In this document: piece by piece, positions 41,825-51,643 of the stretch
How the letters are laid out: every line of letters begins with the position of its first letter
Numbering within the stretch: the stretch's first letter is position 1
Source: Acidobacteriota bacterium
Lineage (GTDB): Bacteria > Acidobacteriota > Terriglobia > Versatilivoradales > Versatilivoraceae
NCBI GenBank assembly: GCA_022616615.1
Contig: JAKEER010000411.1
Location: forward strand, 1-54,834
Direction of reading: 5' to 3'
DNA length: 54,834 nucleotides
The notes under the pieces: model-generated
Database searches by the model: none
The model's input: only the letters and a program-made list of their open reading frames with translations
What the model was told of the DNA's origin: nothing
Made by a program: the position numbers and the translations under genes

Positions 41825-43558
41825 ATGAGAAAGCCATTCACCAGCGAACCGGTCCTTCTCAGCATCGCCACTTCGTTCTCAATTCTGCCCTACTTAAACA
41901 CGCTACATAACGCGTTTGTGAACTGGGATGATCCCATCATCATTCTTCGTCCTGCGTTTCTTCGCACGCTCTCTCTGCACAACCTCATCGCTATTTTCCG
42001 TCCCTTTCCCATTCGTGAAGATTTCCTGCCGGTCCGCGACCTGAGTTATGCGATTTGTTTCCATTTCTGGGGCCCGTCACCGTTGAGCTTCCATGTCGTT
42101 AACATTTTGTTCCACACCGCCACCACGATAGCGCTTCTCTACCTGGTCACCACGCTGTTCAAAGGCCGAACGATTGCCTTTCTGGCAGCGCTGCTCTTCG
42201 CCTGCCATCCCATTCATGTCGAGTCGGTGTCCTGGCTATCGGGCAGGAAAGACGTCTTGTCGGGCTTCTTCGTAGCCGCCAGCTTGCTCTCTTACATCTG
42301 CTTTTGCCAAACTGGAGCAACTCGCTCAGTTCAGTTCTATCTGCTCTCGGTTCTGTGCTTTCTGCTGGCTCTACTCTCGAAGGCGAGCGCCGTCGTCTTG
42401 CTGGCATTGATTCCGCTTTATGTCTGGATCTTTGAACCGAGACAGTTTTTCGCTTGGAAAAGCTTGTGGTCTTACGGATGTCTTTTTCTCGTGGGAGCCC
42501 TGTATACCTGGGGGCAGCTATTCATTGCAGCGAATGAGGGGGTATCTCGATCTTTTCGCGCAGGCGGGCCGGTGACGGTCGTGCGCACAAACTTGCTGGT
42601 TCTTTGGGAGTATTACCGACTCCTGCTCTGGCCTGTAGATCAGCGGATCATTTATGACCTGAAATCTGCTGATCACTTCAACGCCACAGAATGCCTCTCG
42701 TTGCTGGTATTCATCGTTCTCGCTTCTGCATTCGTCCGGCTGCGGCGCACTCAACCGATGATTTCGTTTTCCATTGGCTGGTTCTTTCTGACATTGCTTC
42801 CTTATTTGAATTTTGTGCCCACGAGCACGTTGCTGGCAGAACGTTATCTCTACCTCCCTTCCTTTGGATTTGCGCTTTTGTGCGCCGTCGGGATCGGGCG
42901 CTTGGCAGGCGAGGACTTCCTCTTTTCAGTGCATCCGGCATGGCGAAAGCGAGCTTCCTGGGCGGTGACGATTGCTCTGGTGTTTGCTTATACTCTCTGC
43001 ACCGTTCGTTACAATCAAGTTTGGGCGAACAGCGAAACGTTGTGGAAGCATCAAGTAAGCCTTTCCCCCGGTAATCCGGCCTCCTGGCTGAACTTGGCTG
43101 AGACTTATGAGATCGAGAATAGGTTGGGAGAGGCAGAGCAAACCTACCTAGAGCTGGCGCGGAGGTTTCCGAATATCAAGGAAGGGCATAGCCGGATTGG
43201 ACGGTTATATCGAAGCATGAACCAACGTTCCAAAGCAGAGCAGGCTTATCGGCGGGCCCTGGCGCTCGATCCCAACTATGAACTGGCCTACAACAACCTT
43301 GGAGAAATCTACGAGTCCCTCGGCAACAAGAGGCTGGCTGCTGAAATGTACCGCAGCTCCTACCAAGCCAATCCCCGCTACGTTCTAGGTGCGTTCAACT
43401 ATGCGAGATTGTTGGAAGATATCGGGCAATATGAGGACGCCCTGATTCTCTGGGAAAAAACCTATGAATTGAGTGCCTTGGCCCTGAGATGGGAGAAGCA
43501 TAAAGAAACAGCCGCCAGCCACATCCAACAGTTGAAACGGAGAGTGCGCGAGCAATGA
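41825..43558 (+). CDS. TMTC-like GT-C membrane protein with TPR domain (copy 2)
   Basis: A 577-residue protein with about 10 membrane helices (residues 10-395) and a TPR tail (about 410-560: ASWLNLAETYEIENRLGEAE, SRIGRLYRSMNQRSKAEQAY, LAYNNLGEIYESLGNKRLAA). The luminal loop has HNAFVNWDDPIII (residues 28-40), and HPIHVESVSWLSGRKD at 128-143 is the best match in the window to the TMTC motif. It differs from copy 1 in its shorter N-terminus. It overlaps the DPM1-like gene downstream by 4 bases, tying a lipid-sugar synthase directly to this transferase. Confidence 0.84.
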   Translation: MRKPFTSEPVLLSIATSFSILPYLNTLHNAFVNWDDPIIILRPAFLRTLSLHNLIAIFRPFPIREDFLPVRDLSYAICFHFWGPSPLSFHVVNILFHTATTIALLYLVTTLFKGRTIAFLAALLFACHPIHVESVSWLSGRKDVLSGFFVAASLLSYICFCQTGATRSVQFYLLSVLCFLLALLSKASAVVLLALIPLYVWIFEPRQFFAWKSLWSYGCLFLVGALYTWGQLFIAANEGVSRSFRAGGPVTVVRTNLLVLWEYYRLLLWPVDQRIIYDLKSADHFNATECLSLLVFIVLASAFVRLRRTQPMISFSIGWFFLTLLPYLNFVPTSTLLAERYLYLPSFGFALLCAVGIGRLAGEDFLFSVHPAWRKRASWAVTIALVFAYTLCTVRYNQVWANSETLWKHQVSLSPGNPASWLNLAETYEIENRLGEAEQTYLELARRFPNIKEGHSRIGRLYRSMNQRSKAEQAYRRALALDPNYELAYNNLGEIYESLGNKRLAAEMYRSSYQANPRYVLGAFNYARLLEDIGQYEDALILWEKTYELSALALRWEKHKETAASHIQQLKRRVREQ

Positions 43559-44292
43559 TTATCATTGTGCTGCCCACCTACAACGAGGAAGAAGGGATTG
43601 CGGACCTCCTTTGCGAAATCAAAGCGACGATGAGGGAAGAACAGATTGAGTATCAAGTGATCGTCGTCAATGACGGCAGCACTGATCGGACTGAAGAAGT
43701 CGTCGCAAATCTGGCCGCAGAGCTTCCGCTTCTCTGCCTGAAACATCCGTCCAACGCCGGACTGGGAGAAGCCATTCGAACCGGTCTGCTGAAGGCTGTC
43801 GAGATCGGCGGAGAGAGAGACATCATCGTCACGATGGACTCCGACAACACCCATGTGCCCGGACTGATACTGCGTCTGGTGCGGATGACCCGTGAAGGTC
43901 GCGACGTTGTCATCGCATCCAGATTTCAGCCGGAATCCTACGTTCAAGGAGTGACACTGCTCCGGCGCATTCTGAGCCGATGCGCTTCTTTGCTGTTTCA
44001 AGTTTTTTACCCGATGGCAGGAGTGCGCGACTACACTTGCGGCTACCGGGCCTATCGCTGGAAGACGCTCAAGGATGCTTTCGCTTGGTTTGGCACCGAG
44101 TTTGTTTCATCGACCGGGTTTTCCTGCATGGTTGAGATCCTTCTGAAACTGCGCTCGCGGAGTGTGATTGCAGGTGAAGCTCCCATGGTGCTTCGCTATG
44201 ACCAGAAGGCCGGCATCAGCAAGATGAAAGTAAAAGAGAACATTCTGGATACTCTGGCTTTGCTATGGAAAGCCAGGAAGTTTGAGCAGTAG
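43555..44292 (+). CDS. DPM1-like polyprenyl-phosphate glycosyltransferase (copy 2)
   Basis: A 245-residue GT2 enzyme: IIIVLPTYNEEEGIADLLCE, VIVVNDGSTDRTEEVV, HPSNAGLGEAIRTGLLKAV and IVTMDSDNTHVPG with the DSD metal site, then DYTCGYRAYRWKTL. No membrane helix beyond the catalytic domain. The ATG overlaps the TMTC-like stop (ATGA at 43555-43558), so the proteins are probably made together and act in sequence: polyprenyl-phosphate sugar in, protein glycosylation out. The sugar (mannose, glucose or other) cannot be read from the sequence. Confidence 0.9.
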   Translation: MIIIVLPTYNEEEGIADLLCEIKATMREEQIEYQVIVVNDGSTDRTEEVVANLAAELPLLCLKHPSNAGLGEAIRTGLLKAVEIGGERDIIVTMDSDNTHVPGLILRLVRMTREGRDVVIASRFQPESYVQGVTLLRRILSRCASLLFQVFYPMAGVRDYTCGYRAYRWKTLKDAFAWFGTEFVSSTGFSCMVEILLKLRSRSVIAGEAPMVLRYDQKAGISKMKVKENILDTLALLWKARKFEQ

Positions 44293-44326
44293 CGCTCAAA
44301 GATTGCTGATCAACCCGCCCCCCGAC

Positions 44327-46867
44327 TTAAACCTCAGTGTCGGTCCTTAAAACATCTTGAAGCTGTGAAAAGGATTCTCTCCCACCACGACGGTCCACAG
44401 CAGACTTGAAGACAAAGAGGGCCCCCCAAACGCATAGTGTCAGCATCGAAATCCAAAATCCGGTGCGGAAGGATTGAGGTTTGTACTGGAAATGAATCTG
44501 ATGTGTACCTGCAGCCAAGTTTACGCCGCGAAAAACTGAATTCACGGCACTGATCTTCGTTTCCTGGCCATCGATGAAGGCCTTCCATCCCGGATAGTCG
44601 GTGTCGAGCAAGACTAGAAGGCACGCTTTCTCCGCGCTGGCTTCCAGCTCGACGTGGTTCGGGGTGTAGCGAATGAAACGCACAGACGAAGCGGAGGCGG
44701 CACGAGCTTGTTTGGCATCGCTGTGAACGTCTTCGGAATTCTTGGAACACGCCGTCCACCCGTTCTGTGGGCTTCCTATCATGGCCGAACCATCTGAGTT
44801 AGCAAGAAATGCCCTTGGCAGCGCGTCAGTCACCTGGTAAATGCGAAGTGGTACGGTGCTGTTGACCTCGAAGGTCTGGCTCAGAACCAGCAACGGACTG
44901 TGAATTTCCCGCAAAGACAGCAAATAGCCCACGTTGAGCTTCGCTAGCAGCCGGATCTGCTCATCCATCGTGGACTGTGCTCGTATTTCCTTCAGAATCA
45001 GCGAAATCGGTTGGGTTTCCAGCTTGTCGATGGCTTCAAAAACGGAGTGATGAATGTGCTCCTTTGCCGACAGGAACTGGACCAGCCTTAATTTGGAGAA
45101 TACGGCCTTCCAGACTACCGAGTCCGTCTTGCCCAGAATCGCGAAATGATCACGGCCTTCCTCAGGGTGGTCAGGGAAAATTCGCGCCAGTCCATGCCGC
45201 TTTACCTGTTCTTGCAAATAGAGAGAAGCTGGAGCGGGTTCGTAAAACTCCACGGGCACCAAGGGATTGATTTCGATGTTATAGGTCATGAAGTCCAGAA
45301 ACAGAACGCAGGCTACAACCGACTGGATGATTCCAGCGCCGATCTTCCTCCATTGCATCAGGCCCAGATAAACAAGAAAAGCGCCGAGCATGAACTGAGC
45401 ATGATGAAGAACAGCCTCGAAAGTCGCAGGACTGATCTGCAAGCGCTGGCCTTGATAGTTCAATAACAGGCCCGAGGGCTGCATCCCAAGCCAGCTTTGC
45501 ACCACGCCAAAAGACAGCGCCACCAGGGCCAGCCAAAACAGAATGACGCAGGCAACAAACAAGCGCACGCCGGCGTTTCGCGAGGCAGGCCGCTGCTGCA
45601 TCGCCTCTCTCATGTCTGCGATGCGGTCCCAACCAAAACCTACCAGCAGACACATGCAGAGATTAGCTGCGAGGAGGCATTTGACGGGATACCGGCCGTA
45701 ACGCAACAGAGGACAAAGGTCAAAAAGCCAGGCGTAGAGCGGAGTGTACTTTCCTAAAGCCAGGAGAGAGGTGATAACGGCAATCAGCAGGAGCACGCTC
45801 GTCAGGCTTCGCCGCCGCGAAAGTATTACTCCCACCAGGGTGAGCAGCAGCGGGAAGATGCCAAAATAGATGGAAATCAGGTACGGTTCCCGATCCGTAA
45901 AGAGGCCCTGAGCCCAGAAGGTGGCATCCGCAAGCCGGAAATTCTGTTCAATGACTCTGGCGAAGAGAAACTGCAGAAGTGTGATGGGCTGCAACGACCA
46001 GGAGGAAGCCTCTGCGAAAGTGACGCCTCCCCTTCGTCCGGAGTGTTGGATCAGCTCCCATGTTGGCAGTATCTGAACGCTTGCCAGGAGCATTCCTGCG
46101 ACTGCGGAGCATCCAAACTGGAGCAACGCTTTCCCCCAGGAGTCACGTGGCTTCTCGGAGAGAAGATACAAGCCGGCCAGAAAGAAAAAGAGAAAGAGGC
46201 CCAACGCCAATGAACAAAGTGGTTCCAGCAACTGGAAGAAGCAACCAAACAGAAGGCTGCCACAAAAGAGTTTGAAGAGGGAGGGCCGCTGCCTGATCTT
46301 GAGGAAGGTCAGTGTCAGAAGAGGAAACAGGGCCACGAAAGGAAGCAGGTTATACAAATTGACAAAAGAAATCGTGATGCCGCAGAAGTTGTAAGTCAAC
46401 GCTGCGAGGAACGCCGCGAAGCAAGTCAATCCCAGAGTTCGGCTCAAATAGAAGGTTCCGATTCCAGCCAGAGCACAATGCAGGACAAAATGCAGGTTAA
46501 AGGCCAGCTCGAAAGGGAAAATATGGTAAAGACTCTGTGTTGGGTAGAAGGCGTTGGCATTGGGATTCGCTAACAAGGGCTGGCCGAGCTGAATATATGG
46601 GTTCCAGAGCGGCCACTCACCATTTGCATAGGCTTCAGTGACAAGCCTCTTCAAAGGGTAGTGAAAGAAGGCCACATCACGGTAGAAGTATGTCTTGCCG
46701 CCAAATAAGACATCTGAAAAAAAGATCAGGTTCAGCAGCACCAGGATTGCAACCCAGGTAACGTCGCGAGAAAGAATCTGCTGAGCACTCCAACGCCTGG
46801 AAACGTCACCGGCGGTGGACCGGGAACCAGACTGGCAGGACAGCCCTTTTAGAGGCATCACGCTCAT
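44327..46867 (-). CDS. YfhO-family membrane glycosyltransferase-like protein
   Basis: An 846-residue protein with about 12-14 membrane helices (residues 30-540, and one near 815-835) and a periplasmic beta-rich C-terminal part. The first loop FFSDVLFGGKTYFYRDVAFF followed by HYPLKR has the acidic residue of GT-C enzymes. LWNPYIQLGQPLLANPNANA is typical of the YfhO family, which in Bacillus decorates lipoteichoic acids. The C-terminus CLLVLLDTDYPGWKAFIDGQ is the family's beta-domain ending. Start chosen at ATG 46867. The frame extends to 47050, but that part is a repeat (46890-46975). Confidence 0.82.
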   Translation of the reverse strand: MSVMPLKGLSCQSGSRSTAGDVSRRWSAQQILSRDVTWVAILVLLNLIFFSDVLFGGKTYFYRDVAFFHYPLKRLVTEAYANGEWPLWNPYIQLGQPLLANPNANAFYPTQSLYHIFPFELAFNLHFVLHCALAGIGTFYLSRTLGLTCFAAFLAALTYNFCGITISFVNLYNLLPFVALFPLLTLTFLKIRQRPSLFKLFCGSLLFGCFFQLLEPLCSLALGLFLFFFLAGLYLLSEKPRDSWGKALLQFGCSAVAGMLLASVQILPTWELIQHSGRRGGVTFAEASSWSLQPITLLQFLFARVIEQNFRLADATFWAQGLFTDREPYLISIYFGIFPLLLTLVGVILSRRRSLTSVLLLIAVITSLLALGKYTPLYAWLFDLCPLLRYGRYPVKCLLAANLCMCLLVGFGWDRIADMREAMQQRPASRNAGVRLFVACVILFWLALVALSFGVVQSWLGMQPSGLLLNYQGQRLQISPATFEAVLHHAQFMLGAFLVYLGLMQWRKIGAGIIQSVVACVLFLDFMTYNIEINPLVPVEFYEPAPASLYLQEQVKRHGLARIFPDHPEEGRDHFAILGKTDSVVWKAVFSKLRLVQFLSAKEHIHHSVFEAIDKLETQPISLILKEIRAQSTMDEQIRLLAKLNVGYLLSLREIHSPLLVLSQTFEVNSTVPLRIYQVTDALPRAFLANSDGSAMIGSPQNGWTACSKNSEDVHSDAKQARAASASSVRFIRYTPNHVELEASAEKACLLVLLDTDYPGWKAFIDGQETKISAVNSVFRGVNLAAGTHQIHFQYKPQSFRTGFWISMLTLCVWGALFVFKSAVDRRGGRESFSQLQDVLRTDTEV

Positions 46868-46982
46868 GTAATTCGACAACGACCTGGAAGGACGAAGTGC
46901 GAAGTTCGAAACTCCGCCCGTAGGAATCGGCATCGAATTTCTCATCTTTCGCACTTCGACCTTCGTACTTCGAACTTCAAAC
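46868..46982. repeat. Inverted repeat upstream of YfhO-like gene
   Basis: gaagtgcgaa (46894-46903) pairs with ttcgcacttc (46948-46957), with extra near-tandem cgaagt/acttcg units on each side. It has the same motif family as the repeat at 11984-12054 between lolA and pilC. Confidence 0.75.
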
Positions 46983-48521
46983 TTACGATCCTTCCATCCG
47001 GCGATACAATCCGCCCCGCCGAACGTAGACCTCAGCCACGGAATCGGCATAGATCCTCACAAAAGCTCGATCTGCCTGGAGCACCTCTCGCAACGGGAAG
47101 CCGGTGGGCCCGGATCGCCAAAGAACGGCCTCTACGTCGTGCTGGTCCAGAAACTCGCGCCAGCCTGGCGAGCCTGATTCCAGCCTCATGTAGTCTTCAA
47201 TGAAAGAAGCCGGATACAAGTCGGCTCGGCCATCGATAAAGGCAACTTCTCGCGGGTGAAACTTCCAAATCAGATATCCCCCCCATTCATACGGATTAGC
47301 CAGCCGCTGGACAATATCGTGAGAAGCAAGAAACCGGGCCGCTTCCACTGGCAGTGGCCGGTTGGGCCTCCACCCTCCCTGGAACAGAAACGGGTCCCGT
47401 CCATGTCCGAGAAACAGACAAACACCGAAACCCGCGATCACCAAGGCATGAGCAGCAGGGCTGTGACAGATCTGCAGAGTCCGCCTAAACCCCATGTTCA
47501 CCCAAATGGAAGTGCCAGCGTAAGCTAAACCCAGCGCAGCAATCTCCATGTATCGAAGCGAATTCAGACCCATCAGCGCAAACAACAGGAACAGCAGAAC
47601 GTCTCCTCCTCGGAAGTGGCCCCGCAAAACCGAGATGATGAGTCCCGCGGCCACAGCAACAAGCAATAGCAGGAAGAGCGGGTGATCAGCGAGGCGAGGA
47701 GCGGCCCATTCCAGCGGGGCCGTGGCAGCCGGGTCTCCCCCAATGTGACGCACCGCCGACACAAGACCCTTGTAGCCGTATGGCGTCGCCAGGCAACCGA
47801 CGAAAGCCAGCGGGACCATGGCCATTGCCAGCGACCCGTGCCGCGCTGCCTCATGCCGTCCCAGCCGAACGTCGATCCACTCTCCGAGCAGTCCGAGAAC
47901 GAGGATTGCAAAGCCCAGCCAAACTCCGCCGTGAGTGTTGGCCCAGATCATAAAGAAAGGCAGGGCGATTGCCATCCTCACCAAGTTGTTGGCCCGGTAC
48001 CGCGCTAAACCCCAGAGCATCAAAACAAGCAAAGTTTGAGACGCAGACTGCGCGCGAACCGGCCAGAAAAGATTCGTGAACCCAAAGAGCAGCGCCAGGC
48101 CAGGAAGCGAGTAGGCGCCGGCGCCTCGTGCCCCTCGGGCTGCCACAGCTAGAACCAAAAAAGCAAACGCGACCGAGGCCAGGATGGCTCGAAGCCCAAT
48201 CAATCCACAGTCGCCACCGAGCTGATAGAACACGCTGGTGATCAGCGAGAATGCCCAGCCGTGGTAAGCATACTCTGCATGGCCTCGGGTCCAAGACCCT
48301 GCTCCCGTCTGGGGCAATGCGCCCGTTTCGATGATCCCGTTGCCGGTCGCAAGAATCCACCACACGTCGTAGGACGAGAGTGGAAACAGTGCCAGCGTTG
48401 CGGCTAGGGCGCCCAGCAGAACTGCAAAAATCCATGTCGTAGAGTCCGAGGCCCCAACGGTCGCTTGGCACGGCACACTCACATCGATCTCCCCCAGGAG
48501 ACACATCAAAGCGATGCCCAC
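46983..48521 (-). CDS. Polytopic membrane protein, GT-C-like
   Basis: A 512-residue protein with about 11 hydrophobic helices. The first loop contains SSYDVWWILATGNGIIETGA with an Asp in the position used by GT-C transferases. The C-terminal soluble part starts near residue 410 with NPYEWGGYLIWKFHPREVAF and IDGRADLYP, a stretch I associate with a recurrent family in Acidobacteria and Chloroflexi annotated only as hypothetical or as a glycosyltransferase. The start is GTG 48521 or ATG 48506. It lies between two other membrane glycosyltransferase-type genes. Function inferred only. Confidence 0.7.
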   Translation of the reverse strand: MGIALMCLLGEIDVSVPCQATVGASDSTTWIFAVLLGALAATLALFPLSSYDVWWILATGNGIIETGALPQTGAGSWTRGHAEYAYHGWAFSLITSVFYQLGGDCGLIGLRAILASVAFAFLVLAVAARGARGAGAYSLPGLALLFGFTNLFWPVRAQSASQTLLVLMLWGLARYRANNLVRMAIALPFFMIWANTHGGVWLGFAILVLGLLGEWIDVRLGRHEAARHGSLAMAMVPLAFVGCLATPYGYKGLVSAVRHIGGDPAATAPLEWAAPRLADHPLFLLLLVAVAAGLIISVLRGHFRGGDVLLFLLFALMGLNSLRYMEIAALGLAYAGTSIWVNMGFRRTLQICHSPAAHALVIAGFGVCLFLGHGRDPFLFQGGWRPNRPLPVEAARFLASHDIVQRLANPYEWGGYLIWKFHPREVAFIDGRADLYPASFIEDYMRLESGSPGWREFLDQHDVEAVLWRSGPTGFPLREVLQADRAFVRIYADSVAEVYVRRGGLYRRMEGS

Positions 48522-48577
48522 ATTACTCAGGGCCAGGCGAATCGAAAAGCCTTCAGTGCTTGCCCAGACTTACCCCG

Positions 48578-50254
48578 TCACTCGCCAAGTCGCAAGGGTT
48601 GAACAACCGAAAAGACGTAATACTCCTCCGGCGGCACGTTGCCAAAAGCGAACGGAAGCGGACCCGCCGAATTCGCGTAGAATCCGGCGCGCACGGCGGG
48701 GTGCATCGTCGACAACCAGGAGCAGGTTTGAAACTGTAGAAGCTTCACAATCCGAACGGTCTCTTTCCTTGGCCAGAACAGGTTAGTGTTGTTTACTGGA
48801 ACCACCATCAGCTCACCTGGGGCAGGTTTGGAGTTCAGCACATCAAAACCGGTAGCGCCGAGCTGCTCCATGTAGTACTGAAATCCCCAGTGCCCCTGAA
48901 ACCACATTTGCTTGTCGCGATACTCGAGATTGAGAGCATTAGCAGCCTCGCGGCCGCTGCCTGCCAGCGTGTAGTCGGCAAAAGCAACTGTGAATCCCAG
49001 TAAGGCAGTGGCAAGCAACGGCCCAAGCGCGCGCGCAGAAGGCAGCCGCAAGGCTTCCAGGTTACGCTGCTCGAGACGCCTCAGAAGAATGATGACAGCG
49101 GCTGGAACGATTGGAAGAAACGTACGGGCAGTGATGGCCCAGTTCAATAGAGCAGCAAAAACAAATGTCCCGGCCATCCAAAGAAACAGGAGAGCCGAGG
49201 CGGCATCTTTGCGGTTCAGGAAATCCAAGACCGCCAGCCATAGCAACTGTGCCCCCACCGCGACCAGGAAGCTGAACTGTAACAAGAAAGCCCAGCGATT
49301 TTCGCCTTCAGTCCAGAGCGCCAAGGCTCCCTGATCCACGATCAGAATCACCGCAAGGGTTGCGAGCATCGCAAAGGCGGTCCCCACAACCAATGTGCGC
49401 CTTGTCCATAACTCGTGGGCGTAGAACGCTGCAGCGCTAATGCAGCCTCCGGCGAATGAAAGTGCCGTCAGCAGCCTTGCGAGAGTGCTCAACCCTCCTG
49501 TCGGCTGCCGGCTCGAAGCGTAGCGGAGCGCTTCCCCAAAAAGAGCCCGACCATAGAGGCAATAGCCAGCCCACTGATAACCAGCCACCATCAGTGCCGG
49601 GATGAGCAGAAACAACGCCCAAGAACCCAGCCGGCGGCGCCAAGCCAGCGAGCCGGCAAACAGCAGCGGAATCAGGCAAACGCCAAAGTACTTGGTGAGC
49701 GCGCAGAGCCCAATCAAAATCGAAGAGACCAGCAACATCCACCACCGGCCTTGACGCAAGCCACGCGTCCAGAATACGAGCGCCCAAACCCAAAAGGCGA
49801 GCATCGTCACATCGCTCATCACGGTAGTGCTGGAAACCCAGAAGGAGGGTGTCAGTAAGGACAGCAGTGCCGCGAGCAGAGGGCTGGAACAATAGCCTTG
49901 AGCCAAAAAATAGATGCCAATGACCGCCGCAACCGCGGGAAACAGGAGAGCGAGATGGAGCGCCCGTTCGCTCCAGCCAAAGCATAGGCCGGCCACCGCG
50001 AGCAAATAGGAAACTCCAGGGGGATTTTGCTGAAAATCCGCCACGAGCATTTCCGTCCCCCGCCAATTCATTCGAAATCCGTAGAAGTCTGCGGGATGGG
50101 ACAGGATCTGCTGCGCAGCACGCACGTAAACAGGGTCGTCAATATGGAAGGCTTTGCCTGAAAAGGGAATCAAACAGGCCAGCGTCGCACAGGCGAGAAT
50201 CAAGACGTCGCGACTTTGAGTTTGCTGGACCGGCGAAGCGCAGATTGGAAGCAC
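48578..50254 (-). CDS. GT39/ArnT-like glycosyltransferase
   Basis: A 558-residue protein with a GTG start at 50254 and about 12 membrane helices. The first loop reads AFHIDDPVYVRAAQQILSHP, the acidic pair of the PMT/ArnT GT-C fold, and QQNPPGVSYLLA follows. FWVSSTTVMSDVTMLAFWVW is the usual second luminal motif region. Enzymes of this kind move a sugar from polyprenyl phosphate to lipids or proteins. The lipid-phosphate sugar could come from either DPM1-like enzyme. Confidence 0.83.
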   Translation of the reverse strand: MLPICASPVQQTQSRDVLILACATLACLIPFSGKAFHIDDPVYVRAAQQILSHPADFYGFRMNWRGTEMLVADFQQNPPGVSYLLAVAGLCFGWSERALHLALLFPAVAAVIGIYFLAQGYCSSPLLAALLSLLTPSFWVSSTTVMSDVTMLAFWVWALVFWTRGLRQGRWWMLLVSSILIGLCALTKYFGVCLIPLLFAGSLAWRRRLGSWALFLLIPALMVAGYQWAGYCLYGRALFGEALRYASSRQPTGGLSTLARLLTALSFAGGCISAAAFYAHELWTRRTLVVGTAFAMLATLAVILIVDQGALALWTEGENRWAFLLQFSFLVAVGAQLLWLAVLDFLNRKDAASALLFLWMAGTFVFAALLNWAITARTFLPIVPAAVIILLRRLEQRNLEALRLPSARALGPLLATALLGFTVAFADYTLAGSGREAANALNLEYRDKQMWFQGHWGFQYYMEQLGATGFDVLNSKPAPGELMVVPVNNTNLFWPRKETVRIVKLLQFQTCSWLSTMHPAVRAGFYANSAGPLPFAFGNVPPEEYYVFSVVQPLRLGE

Positions 50255-50465
50255 AGAATGGAGTTCTGCTGGGTGCAGCGAATCAAGAACGAAACTCGTT
50301 CAGGGCTCACCCGCAAGCACGCTCGAAAAACAGCAACCGACGGACCATAGGAGTCTCTCGCACCCCTTGCCAAATGGGACAAAGCGGTCACACTTGTGGA
50401 GCGAATGTGCTGTAGTCCGTTTGGCCGGCACACCTCGGGGGTCACCGACCAATGACCCCTTCGCC
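50255..50465. other. Spacer downstream of recA, weak hairpin
   Basis: ggggtca (50437-50443) pairs with tgacccc (50453-50459) just after the recA stop on the minus strand. There is no T-run, so it is a weak terminator candidate at best. Nothing else is seen. Confidence 0.4.
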
Positions 50466-51539
50466 TCAGCCCTTGGTCGATTTCTTCATGGCCCCGTCGG
50501 CCGTTGCAGCTGCAGCCGCTTCGGCGGCGCCGGGCAAGGTGATGTTGAGCGCCTTGCGCAGTTCTTCTTCAAGTTTCTGTCGGATGTCGGTGTTGTCTTT
50601 CAGGAATTGCTTGGCGTTCTCCCGCCCCTGCCCCATGCGCTCGCCTTTGTAGGAGAACCAGGCGCCGCTCTTTTCGATGATCCCGCGGTCGGTGCCGAGG
50701 TCGATCAGATCGCCTTCCTTGGAAATACCGACGCCATACATGATGTCGAACTCTGCTTCCCGGAACGGCGGCGCCACTTTGTTTTTCACAACCTTCACTT
50801 TGGTGCGGCTGCCTGTCACCTCGTCACCGTCCTTGATGGAGGCCACACGGCGCACGTCGGCGCGAACACTGGCGTAAAACTTCAGCGCGCGGCCGCCCGT
50901 GGTGGTTTCAGGATTGCCGAACATCACGCCGATTTTCTCGCGGATTTGGTTGATGAAAACCAGGCAGGTATTCGATTTTGAGACAATGCCGGTGAGCTTG
51001 CGCAATGCCTGCGACATGAGCCGTGCTTGCAGGCCCATATGCGAGTCGCCCATTTCGCCTTCCAGCTCCGCCTTCGGAACCAGGGCCGCCACCGAGTCTA
51101 TCACGCACACATCCAGTGCGCCGCTGCGCACCAGCATCTCGGCAATCTCCAGCGCCTGCTCGCCGCTGTCGGGCTGCGACACCAGCAAGTTGTCCACGTC
51201 CACGCCCAGCTTGCGGGCGTACGCCGCGTCGAGCGCATGTTCGGCGTCGATGAATGCCGCCATGCCGCCCGTTTTCTGCGCTTCGGCGATTACGTGCAAC
51301 GCCAGCGTCGTCTTGCCGCTCGATTCCGGGCCGAAGATCTCGACGACACGGCCGCGAGGCATTCCGCCCACGCCGAGAGCTGCATCCAGCGAAAGCGAAC
51401 CCGTTGGGATGATACCGCCGCCGTTGGCGATAGCCTCGCGGCTGCCCAGCCGCATGATGGAACCCTTGCCAAATTGCTTTTCAATCTGCGATAGCGCCAA
51501 ATCGATTGCCCTGCCACGCTCTGCTTTATCGTCAGCCAT
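50466..51539 (-). CDS. recA: RecA recombinase
   Basis: A 357-residue protein that forms the ATP-dependent strand-exchange filament and stimulates LexA cleavage. Start [20 protein letters not shown] at 51539, preceded by an AG-rich site (gaggggg). Visible: [10 protein letters not shown], Walker [34 protein letters not shown]-type Walker B ([20 protein letters not shown]), loop L2 [20 protein letters not shown] and [12 protein letters not shown]. The acid/alanine-rich C-terminus is short. Frames reaching to 51764 are rejected. No LexA-type palindrome was found just upstream, and no recX follows. Confidence 0.99.
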   Translation of the reverse strand: MADDKAERGRAIDLALSQIEKQFGKGSIMRLGSREAIANGGGIIPTGSLSLDAALGVGGMPRGRVVEIFGPESSGKTTLALHVIAEAQKTGGMAAFIDAEHALDAAYARKLGVDVDNLLVSQPDSGEQALEIAEMLVRSGALDVCVIDSVAALVPKAELEGEMGDSHMGLQARLMSQALRKLTGIVSKSNTCLVFINQIREKIGVMFGNPETTTGGRALKFYASVRADVRRVASIKDGDEVTGSRTKVKVVKNKVAPPFREAEFDIMYGVGISKEGDLIDLGTDRGIIEKSGAWFSYKGERMGQGRENAKQFLKDNTDIRQKLEEELRKALNITLPGAAEAAAAATADGAMKKSTKG

Positions 51540-51643
51540 GCCATAACCCCCTCGGGTATTTGAGATTTCAGGTCTTGAAGCAAAACTACCCCGTGTGTCC
51601 GTCGCAGCAGTCAAGCTGATCGCTGAAGGCGGGCCGGTGCAAC

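Noticed and set aside
51027-51494. Plus-strand frames opposite recA
   Set aside because: High-GC antisense shadows of recA with no independent family signal.
51540-51643. SOS/LexA box upstream of recA
   Set aside because: I looked for CTGT-N8-ACAG and GAAC-N4-GTTC palindromes and found none I would defend. Acidobacterial LexA sites may differ.
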